Of a stretch of DNA of 64,000 bases, positions 37,201-49,200 are shown one piece after another (within the stretch, counting starts at the first letter, position 1; each line of letters starts with the position of its first letter). The stretch lies in NCBI GenBank assembly GCA_008508345.1, contig QNGE01000899.1, positions 97,747 to 161,746 on the forward strand. Reading direction: 5' to 3'. The translations under genes were made by a program, and so were the position numbers. Source of the stretch: Paragonimus westermani (taxonomy: Eukaryota; Platyhelminthes; Trematoda; Plagiorchiida; Troglotrematidae). The notes beneath the pieces were generated by a model. That model did not search any database. It was not told the origin of the DNA and saw only the letters and a list, made by a program, of their open reading frames with translations.

Positions 37201-40200
37201 TTGACAGAGATTCATTTTTGAGTGGAAGCCGGTAACCTCATGAAATCCGACGAATCAAGTGCCACCTACTAAATATGAGAGCGAAACCCTCTCAGAACAG
37301 CCAAATGAGTCATATGCTCATGAGTATTACTTGGTCTCATCAAGATTGTACAGTGTAGTAAAGTATCATAGAATCTAGTAAAATAAAGTACCAGGTTGTG
37401 TGATCCTGGCTCGCTGCATACTACGGCCTCTGTATAATTATGAAAGAACAATGAAGAATCGGTTCGAGATGAAGAGTGTTGACGTATACAACTGTGTAGA
37501 TCAGAACTTAGCTTGTCAAAATGAAGTGTGAAGAACATTCAGTTCGCTTAATCCTGGGACCAGAGTACTCAAGTAGGGTTACACCCGAGCTGTGTGCACT
37601 GGGATCACCTCCTGTGGTAGGCTAGATCCAGTAAATATTCAAAATGATGTGAGTTTACGGTTCATCTGACTTTATTTACCCTAAGGGTAAATTTTATTCA
37701 GAAAACCCTTATACCTTGTCCAAGCATTTTTTGAACAAATATTTCCTATTTAGGGAGTTTTTCTGTAGGGCGGATTGTGTCACGTGTAAACTCTTAGCTG
37801 GTTAAGCCTTGTGCTTCTTTGATGGGTGGGCTGGTGCGAAAGAGAACAAAGGGCCAGATCTGCCCCAGACACGGAACAAGTACAGCACTGTTACCAAAGG
37901 TCTCAGGAGAATAGCCCGCTCTTAATAAGTGACAACCCAAACCGTGTTTACAATGTTACAGTAAGACCACTGGCGTATCTCTGTGGTAGATAAACGAAAA
38001 CAAATACAGTGATTCTCACGCTGTTTACATACTTGGAACAACCAGGCAGTTGAAATTGCGTGCTGTTTAACTTGAGAGGCAAAAACGATTCCCGCCAAAA
38101 ACATACCAATTTCAAAACTAGTACAAGATCTGGCTATCGCACTGCACAGACTTTCAGAGAATCACGGCATACGTGTTGACCGTGCTTGAGTGGTTGAGGG
38201 ATGTCTGGGGAAAAAGATGTGTTGAAGCTCTCACCACTCAGACCCGGTACGCATGCGAGAGCCGTAATGATTGCAAACCTCAGTCCACAGTGTGCCATAA
38301 CAATCAACAACAGGCACGTGTTCTTTATTTACACAACACCGAAATGATAGTCATTGGATTCGGCTGATCATTCAGGGCACATTGCATAGTCACCTGACCA
38401 CAGTAAACCCCACGTATGTTCTGCTCATATGTTAGTGAGAATTCAAGTAAAACACTCACGAAGTGAGCCACCGTAGTCGATGGAAACGCTGAGTATTGCA
38501 ACTTGTTCAAAACATTGGATTCTGCTCAGTTTATTAGTTAGGAGACTCAACATAGTTCTGTTATAAGAGTGTTTATAATGTCGATGTGTCCGGTGTAACC
38601 TTTCGGCCAAATTTTGTGCATACATAGTTACCGTAGGTTGTTTTCTGTTAAACGATATCAGAAAGACAACCGGTGTTAATACAACTTTTCGCTTGGTCGG
38701 AAGATAAGTTGCGATTGTCAAAAGTTTTCAGTGACTGAGGCAGCAAACAATGTTTTTTGACCTTCCCACATCCTTGGGAATAAGGGTTTTGCTGATTCCC
38801 ACGCTGAAAAGTACCCCTCGTGAAAGTTCAATTTCTGAAAACTCCGGTCTGACTGCGATTACCGTCAGGCCCCCATTGGCAGATCTGGCAACTGAAGACC
38901 TCACTGGTTTCAAATTGAGTTAGCGTTTCTGTTTAATATCATTTGTAAGATTGTCTTCAAATATCAGTACGTACTACCTACCTCTTGCATCTTCAGTCTG
39001 GTGACATGCGATATCCATACGGGCCGCTTAATTCGGATAGCGTGTGTTCATAACTGCAACCAACTTCAGTTTTTAAAACCACCACAGTCTTTGCAATGTT
39101 TTCCATTGACTATTTTAGTGTGTGCTTGGTGTGCTGCTTGTATGCAGCATTAAGTTTGTTCATTTCGCCTTGTCCCAGCTTTAAGTGAGGTGTTCCAGAT
39201 TCAGCCAACCCCTTGAGTGTGTAACCATGATTCTTCGTTCGTAATTCGGCCATTGACCACTGAATAAAGCACCTGTGTTGTTCATCAAAAGAGGGAGACT
39301 AGGTTACCTACAGACAGCGAATCGTGAAGAATTCTCCCCCACCTCTCTGCAATTAGGTCTAGTCCTTTCGTCACCTCGCCTATCGTAGATGAGTCAATTT
39401 TCTGCCAGATGCTTGGTATACTGTCATGATCCACACTGTACGTTATGCCAGACTAGTACCTTGTGTTGCACACTGCCGACAGGGAAGTCTCCACAGGCAA
39501 GCTCAAGCCTTCTGAGTATCGAATTAACACTAGCATGATAATTTCCTGGTGGGAATCGGAACTTTTTTCAACTTATAGTTCGACTAGCTTAATACACAAA
39601 ACTTTGAGGCCAACGGAGACATTGAGAACGAGTGAGAACGACTAACCGTCCGACCTTTAGGAAAACACAAAAGTCAGCGTCTTTTTTCGGTCGTACGATA
39701 ATTCGGTTAACATTTCCTTTGGCTTCCGCCTCCGAAACAGTCATTTCATTGTTCATATCGGTCCTCTCCTGAAATAACGCAGCATGGCTCTCAATGATAT
39801 ACCCGGAAACATATGGCACGTAACTTGGCAATGCTAAAGTAGGTGCGGAATACAGGGTGTCTGGGAAGGAGTGAACGTATTTTCCTATTTGTTTGAACAC
39901 CCGATTTTCGGGCTACTTATTGACATGCATGTAATCGGTTAACAGTCAGTGCAAACTCGAGTTCAAATGCTCCGTAATTCGAAAGGATTTTTCAAATGGT
40001 ACGCAACCCTTCAATACTTTGTGGTGAGGACAAGAATACAATTGGATCCCTACGCTGGGGTTCAGTTGGATGGCAACTGTGGACGCTGCTTATCGTTTAT
40101 GCACAATCCCTTGTACATTGGATCACATTTATCTAGCCCGAGTATCCGCCAAACCTTAGCTGAAGGTATACATGCTTCACAAGTGCATACATGATATTTT

Positions 40201-43200
40201 CGTCTAGGAAGACGGTTTATTAGGGCGTGGTGGGATTTCTCTTATCCGCTGCGTCTCGCGTGTGAACCTAGCGAAAACAGTTGATTACCTCAAGATCTGA
40301 AATTCGTATAGCCCAGTGAATACCCTAGATGCTGTTTCGGTCGGGTGTGATTTCTTGATTTCAGCTAGCCACTATCCCGAGTTTGAACCCATCTCGTGGA
40401 AACAGATGAACTCACCAGATCGCCGAATAATTCGTCAGTATGGAGCTTTCTTGATGCGTCCTTAACAGATACCTTACTCGGAAGCTCACTCTCGAAATCC
40501 TTTTGAAGGCATCCGTCGTACTGATTAGCAAAATGAGTGAGCCCCGTGGAGACTTGGCAAACCAAATCAAGTTCTTCATCAGAGATTCACAAAGTCTTTC
40601 GGAAGCGTTTCCTTATACTGTCAGCGATGTTCTCAGACATGGTGTCCCTATAGCAGAGCAGCTCATAGTGTCTGGTTTGTACTTAATCATATTCACCCGC
40701 CTCAGAATCTGTCGGTTCCAAGCAAATGATTTAGGACTACTCGCCCCAGCAGAGCTGCGTTTGTGCTATCGTCGAAACGCCCCCATGTCAATGCCCATTT
40801 AGATGACCAGCACGGCAACGTCTAACAAATTGTGGTGATACAATTCGTTAAGCGACACCGGAGTACAATCATGTAGCCAATTGAGATGTCCGGTACCACT
40901 GGAAACTCATGCCGAGCAGCTTCCTTGGTGACCTCGCCTACTATGTGGCGAACAATCTTGAGGTCGTTAGCTAAACTATCCACGATTGCTGGTTCAAAAG
41001 TGGTCAGCCCTGTTTCGTAGGCAACACATCACCGCACTTAAATGTGAAGACTTCTCACAGTATTATGAGACCTGAAGTGATTTACTGACACTGGCGGATT
41101 CTCCGTTCATTAGCCGCGTAGTTAGCGATGAAGCAGTCATTCTTGGACGATGGACAGATAGAACATAAACGAATGTTTTGTCATTCAGCTCATTTCGAGT
41201 TGACTAGTACCGCCGCCTGTAAAGAAGATGCGAGCAATGATCTCTATCACCAGGAGGAACTTTTGGCGCCACTGTACCGGAAGTAAAAGAGAATATGAAA
41301 CAGAGCAAAGACCTCGACAAGAGTGTCCACAGTTTTGCCGCCAGAGGTAGGGTCCCCCTGCGCTGTGCAGCTCAAACCTCTCTTGAGCCAGTCAAGCCAC
41401 GCACTCTTAACTTACTGACGGTATTCCGAGATTGAGCCTGTGTGGATGTAGTGGAGGATGAAGTAGTGAAGATGGTGGTTCGCACAACGCTAAACGTTTT
41501 GTTCAGTTCATCTGTTCTATGATGGTGGTTGAAATTTTGCTCGCTTTCTACCCCTTTTTACTAGCATTTTTCTAGCTCGGGCCTCAATTTTTACAGGTGC
41601 TTTAAACGGAGAAATGAGTATTCAAAGAGAAAACTATGCACAACACGTAACGCTACCACAAGAATGAAAACAGGCCTTGAAGTAAAAAGGAACACCACTG
41701 TATATATATGACGATGGAATGATCTTCCGTCGGAATCACCGCTTCGGACGAAGATTTTTGGTGTTTCCGTGTTATGATTGTTAGGGGCCGCACTTGACTG
41801 TGGTTCATAAATGCGTGAAGCGCTAATCCAGATTTGCTTTTAACCTTCCGTAGCCCACAAGCTGTGCTGTTTCGAAAACGACTAAGTTTATGAATGTTGG
41901 TGAAACTGACTAGCCTTATTTCGGTGAATTAGAATTTTTCACTTACTTTAGCCTTCAGGGTAGATGGGAGATTCAATTAACACAGATATTTTAGATGTGC
42001 ACTGAAGGATTTTTCAAATACTTCCAATATGCAGGTATCAGTAGTCTTAAGTCACATGCACAGTTTGAGAAAGTGTTGTTACCTGAGAAAGCCGCCAAAA
42101 GGTTGTATGTGGTCGCAGCAAATAAACGTTTACCCGGTCTTGATCTCTTGTTTAACCAGACAGTCTGGTACCTAGTGTTGGTCCACCAACCTGATATGGT
42201 TGATGACAGAGAGATAAAAAATTAACCGTACGCTTTAAATTGATATATACAGGTCTGTTCTGATTGTCTTACACTGAAACGCCCAGAACCCCTGATATTT
42301 TTTTGAAAACTAGAATTTCTTGCGGTCATCCACTCCTACGTCCCACGTGACCTACTCTTACGACACACATGGGTTGCACTTAAGAGTGTGAAAATGAGAA
42401 CGATCCTAAGGTGAGCTTTCCACTTCAAGTAGACAATGACTGCTAATTGCATATTGTCATTACACACATTCCAGTTGAGATACACTTGCAATGAAAGTTG
42501 CGACAGCCTGAACACGAATTACGTGGCCTCATTTTTCCAACAGCTTTTTCATCCCAACAACAACCTATATTTAACGAGCATTCTGTCCATGCAAATCGTG
42601 GCACTCATGATACAACTTTTCTTATTTGCATTGGTTCACGCACAACTGCGAATATGAAACCCATAGATATTCTACTGGGTACTATTACTGCTCTCTCCGA
42701 TGAGTGACGGACAGTTTAAAGTGGATTTTAGAGAACCCTGGTGACAAGGTTGCAGACGAAAACGGTTCGTGCCAAATTTTTCACATCTGTTGCACGTATG
42801 TACGTTGAGGACGATCGCGCAATTATTTCACATATAACTTGACATTCTACCCCATGTCATATTTGGTTGGTTTTTTCCGTTAACATCTGTTTGTTTCAGT
42901 AGTTTGTTCCGTATTCTTACACACTGTTGGCAAACGGGACATTTACCGTTGCGTACATGTTGGCCAAACTGGAGTGATTTTGAGCAGGTGTCAAAAGCAG
43001 TTCCTCCATGCTCATTTCATATCCAAATTACTGTTTCATTTTTCACATACAGGATGTGAATAACACCATAATCCACGTTTGGAAAATGGAACACTGGCAA
43101 GATGAGATGAACCGCATCACTGAAGCAGGATTTCCTGTAATCTATTCCTCCCAGTGGTATCTGAATTATATCCAGTACGGAATCGATTGGCCAAATTACT

Positions 43201-46200
43201 ATACCTTGGATCCGACAAAATTCGGAGGTGAGCTTATTGTTCATTGCTGTGCATCAATTTGAATTTGAGTAGCGATAGCATTTTGATCGGAAAACACTGT
43301 TGTCTTTTTTATTGGAATCAGGTTCTCTCGAACAAGTGGCTCTTGTTCGTGGTGGAGAAGCCACAATGTGGAGTGAATATGTGGACGAGACGAATTTGAT
43401 TAGTCGATCATGGTAAGTTTTGGGAACTGAACTAGTCGGACAAGCAGTTTACACACTTTTACATAACGTATGTGTTCGGTCGCAGCAGTGGACAACAAAT
43501 ATACTACTTACTATTCCTAATCGATTTCGAAGACACCAACAAACTACTTCTAACAGATATAACGAACGAACATTTTCACTTTTCAGTCAACGATCTTGGT
43601 AAATTTCCCAGTTTGTTTTGACATATGACTCACACACATTCATCTAAAACAACACACTTTTATTGACTGTAGGTTGTAGTATATCCCTGATATTTGGTTC
43701 TAATCATAGTGCAATCTTTTCTGTCGGCCAATCTTTCAAAGTCCTCCGAGTGTTATTGCAATGGTAATCACAGGCAAACAAAGTTAACCACTGCATTTTC
43801 ACACTTGTAGTCTGCATCCAGCTGTTGATCTACATATAACAAGTCTGTACCTACTAAAGTACCTACAAAAGTAGCTGTCACTTTTGAACAAGTCAAACGC
43901 TTTCCTCTAATCTTGTCGTGTCCATAGATCAAGGAAGTTACTTTCATTAGGTATCCGCCGCTTTAAAGCGTTTCAGATATGCTTACAAATTTGCTGTAAG
44001 ATACAGTCCAATTTAACACATGCTGTTTCGCTTTAGCAGGAATACTTGATGTTCTTCGGCCAGTCAGTACCCCACTTCCTAAGCTGAACGTTACCAGTCC
44101 CTCACTTGACAGTGAAAATCAACTAAATTGCGTAATGCAACCCAACTTAATGTATATCGTGTTATATTTTAACGTTTCGTATCATATTATGTTGCGTTAT
44201 ATTGTATTGTGTTATATATGTGTTCAGAGGACAATACGATATCCGGTTGTAAGTTGACGATCTCAGTCTAAAAATATCACGCTAAATATTACGCTAACGT
44301 TATTTCACAGATAACGGTGAAAAACTTGAGCTATCCTCTTACTTGTCTCTTCCCTACTAAGTAACACCATTTTCCCTCCACATATTCACACTTTTCCCAT
44401 AAGCGATCACACTTCTCTTGGAAAGTGTGGTTCACAACATTTTCGGGAATTCGAAGGAGCCCACATCTTTTAATAATGAGCTGTCATGTGTTCTGTGATC
44501 TTTGGCAAAAATAGTCACTAGGCAGTTGAACACCTAACGAAGGATTTCTCCATCAATACTTTTGCGGTGAAAAACCAACTGTTCCAAAATTATAATTTAG
44601 TTGTCACCCACGATCTGCTAAGAAAATTTAAAATTCTCTGTCCGTTTCCCGTTAGTGACGACCAGGAGGCAATCGCTGTGTGACAGTTTCTTCCATCCAT
44701 AGCCTTTGTTAGCTGTGAGGCAAGAACGACCGGGTCATGTATATCAGGGTTCAGGCACGCCACGTAATCGGTGATAGTATCCATCCAGGAATGGAACTCT
44801 AAAAACTGATCATTGTTTGATAAAACGGCGATTACTGACCGAACAACGTGCTTACAGGCTAAGAGCGTATTGAGTAAAGAGTAAAACGTGTGCGCAAAAT
44901 AAACCGTACTGAACTTTTAGCAAACGAATTTTTCTCGGTCATCTACTTCTCCTTAGCTCATGGAATTTCTTTCACAAAAGTTACATGTATTTCTTACACG
45001 TTAGACAATGTGCCTGACACTGTCGGTTCTTTTAATAGTAGTCTGACATTTCATAGTCAAATCATTTACCATCATTACCAAGCAAATCGCAAACGGATCT
45101 CTATGAAAACAAGTTAACCATTAGCTCATGGGTTTAAGGCTAAAGGCAGGAATCATCAGAATATGCTCGGTTTTTGTCGTGCCCGTTATTGATATGAATA
45201 TGGAACAGTGAAAAAAGATATGTAGCGGTGTGTTTAAGGATTACATCAAGCAACGACAACAGTGAAATCTCGCGTCTAACACTTTTTAAATAGACGGGAG
45301 TCCGACGAAACCTTAAAACAAGCTCTGGAAGAGCAACCAACAACTTCAGAAGAAAGGCTGTCCCAGTAAGTGTTAACTGCATAGGAAGCGACGTGCAGTC
45401 TGGGAAAATCCGAGGACAGAGTTTTCAGAGCTTCGCATCATGGCCTTGTCGGACATTATCGACTTATGCAGCTGTTAGACCATTGGATGATCCTCGAAAG
45501 ATAACTGCATAGATAATAAGAATCATAAATAGGGACGTACCCGGTATATTCCTCAGACTAGCGTTTAGTTTGGCAGTCAGTCACTGAACACGCTCAATTG
45601 CAAGAATGTGTTGTCTAAAGGTAGTTTGCACGACTTGTTCAACTCGTTAGAACAATTGCCTCAGAGAAACGCTTGAGTTGGAAACGTTGTTATTCTATGC
45701 AGGATGCTAAGTGGCTTATAATCTCGAAGTAGCAAACCCTCATTTTTTAAACAGTTCCATAGGAAGTATGTGTTTCCAAACTGTACCTCAAATTGATCTT
45801 ATTTGTTGTGTTTTCTCTTATTGACCTCTGGCCCATCTGTTTATGTTTAATCATTTTCTGGAGTAAATAAAGACTGTTTCAAATCAGCGGATACCTGCGT
45901 TAATACAACTACAACCAAGAAGTGTTTGATTTCCTACGCTGTGTTTAGTACGTCAGTTATAGATCATAGTTGAATATCCACTCTCTACAGGACGTCATAG
46001 AAACTTGTTTTTCGAGACGCCTAACAATGGTACAGTGTCATCATCAAATGGAATATTGAAACCAGAAATCTTGAATCTATAAAAGATTAGCAGTTCCAAT
46101 GTTACTCTGCTTATTCTATTTTTTACAAACATGGTTACTTATTTCCAAGTTATGAATGGTGCTCGGCTTTAGTACGATTTTGGACGGACGGTTTTACGTA

Positions 46201-49200
46201 AATGAAAAAGCTACACGAAACCAGGGTCAACGTTATATTTCCTGAAATCGTAACTACTCAAGGGAATCTGGATACCCTTCTGAACAGGTTTACTGAAATT
46301 GTAAAAGTCAACCGAATTGAAGAGTCTCAAAGATGAACATTTCTGAAGAGGTTAATGGGACCTATGTTGCCGAGTAGATTTGGCAAGATTTACAAGAAAG
46401 TACAACGGAAAAGTATGGTACGAAAGCACGTATTACAACTCACGTTATTACTGATTTTTAAGCATGCCTTAGAAGGACAAAGATAAGGCATGAAAATATT
46501 CATCTGAACGCCAGTGCAGACTGTCGGCATACTCTGACAAAAAGTCAGCATCAAGTCCCGGCGTTTCTGCTCAGAATAGGACAGCCGCGAAATGCATATC
46601 AGTTAGAAAGCTACAAACGACTTACATCACTGAACATTCCAGAGTGAAAAAACCAATTCACTATCCATTAGACTAACAGAAGCCGTTTGGGGCAAATTCA
46701 TCTCCATGGAGATGAACACGCAACGTGTAACTTTGCTATTAATTCCACAAATGTGAGTCACTTTCAGTAGGAGTTTGAAATTTAGCGGAACCTTGCATTT
46801 GATTTCAGAATTTTTACATCCTCGTGAGCTACCCGGAGGTGAACAACAAAGAAAAATGCGCCCGACACCTGAGTGAGCACGCGGCCAGTAGTAAAAAATT
46901 ATCCACAACTTAGCGAATGGTTCTAGTATGAGCATCCAAAATTCTATCTTTCTCACTTCAGATTACACGTGCCGTGCATATGTCTCATTCAATTATGGGA
47001 AGAAACGTGTAGCAGTGAGTTTGTTTCTGATGCTCCATCACCAGACTAAATAGAACACATCTGTATGGGTTTGCCTAAGGTAGTACGCCTGCAGGATGAG
47101 GCCTGGTAATAATCAATGTCAATGTTCATAAGGTCCAACTATGTAATAACAGTTACTTGGATTATAGACGTTTCTAGACAAATCGGTACGCTACTGTAAC
47201 AGATCGATCAGGGCTGTTGGTCCATGGCCACGGAAGGTACACCAAACATTTGTATGAACATGATGGGGACAAATGTAGTCGGATTGCGAAGGCTAGTAAC
47301 CAACCTTTGACCTACTTTGATTACGCTCCATAAACTCGATCGGTCAGCTTGAACGAGTCGGCCTGGTTGATCAGATGAGTTGATTCTACCAGGTAAGCAG
47401 CGAGCACCGGTGAGAAAGCCTTTATCGATCTTCAAGCTAGCTATGCCGAGTGATGCTCCCGGATGCCTTCAGATTAGCGCCATTTTGTGACACTTCTGTA
47501 GCTCGTTACACAGGAGCAGACAAAACGGCAAATACAAAAAGAGGCAAGGTGTACGGTCAACATCTTTCACCTGGAGACGCGTCAGTGATGTGGAAGTAAA
47601 TCGACTGCGTAAATGAGCTACGAAATAGGTTTTGTTAATTGCCACCCCAAGTCTTCTGGTTACATTTTCAACATTACTGTCGCTACTGAATGTCAACGAA
47701 ATCTAGGCATATTTGTCTACTCTGGATATTGACAATATGTAAACACAAATTGGAAACGAGTTTTACGAATGATCCGTATACACATGGATTTCATCATTGA
47801 GAATTTTCGTTACCTTCCACTTTTATAATCCCACTACACTACTTGCAGTCACAAAGTAGGCGGAAACGCACTACACGCCGACACTGATCAGCTCGCCTTG
47901 TTAACTCGCATTTGTGAGCCTCGTGGATAGGCTATGGTGGATGGGAAGATATGAGAAGATATGAGTAACACCACGGGAACAACAGCATTCCAAAATACCT
48001 AAATATTGCCCTGGCGTGAAGCATTGCCGTATGAAAGTTTGGGCATGATGGTACTGGCAGGGGTAGTTAAACTGGAAAGTAGAGTTGTATAATCTTAGGG
48101 TAAAAGTGCGTCCGTCTTACAATTATTCACGTCAGTTTGTTTAGTGTAGAAACTATTTATGACTGTGGTGTAACCGTGTTTTTTTGCCGTGGGTTGTCTG
48201 ATATGTGCTTGAATATGTGTCAAAGGACTTCGTTAGTGTATAAACATTTCAACTTCGGTCAATCAGCGTAAAACGAATAACATTCAGATAGTTAGGAAGT
48301 CTACTGCGGAACAAAATTTGGTGGAAGAGTTACTAGCGCTTCTCCTGCGGTGACCACCTACTGTAAGCTCGTGAACACGAGAAGTGAGGTTTGTCATGTG
48401 ACATCAGCTGTTCGCTAGGAAACTAGTAGGACAACGAGCACGGATCTGTTTTACAGACTGATGCATTTTCCGTAAGCCCCCATTGCCGCAATAGATTGGG
48501 TGCTTTTGTTGCTTGTCAGTGACTTCTCCATTTAGTGTTTCTTTTCACACAAACTTTTTACATGTGCCTTTTATTTTTCTAACAAAAATAACCGAGTCAA
48601 TACGTACAAACTAGTCCTGATGACGTTTTGAGTTCCCATGGAGAGTTGTATTAGTTGGAACATTGTATTCAAGTACCAGGCCTAGTTTAAGGGGCAGTAT
48701 CGGTAACAGATGTCATTACGGTGTGCTTCATGACTGTGTGGTTCAGAAAAACACATCGACGGTACCAGTTGACTGGATAGCAATTCATCTATGCAGCTTG
48801 AATCGCTATTACTTTGCAAGGTGAGAATTTCCGTGTTAGCTTTCAATTACTTCACAATCAGTTGCCATGCTAACCCTCCGCGACGAACTGGTAGCTGAAC
48901 AGTCCGCCTTCGACATTCTAAACGATCGACAAACTTTCACATTCAAAGTCACACATTTTGGGCTCAACAGACTTCCACTGGGTCAAGTGAAGACTTCACT
49001 GGAGTAGTGAACGGTAGAGAGTGAATGTCAAATAATCCATTGATACCATCAGATAGAGAGTACCAAAAAGAACAACGGTAATTTGTCTTATTCACACTAT
49101 GTGGGTGGTTTTCGCTTCGTACACGCCTAGATGTACACCACTTTGCAATGTGACCGGTTCTTTTTTTGTGTCAGTTCCCTGTGAAATGATCGTGGAACTT

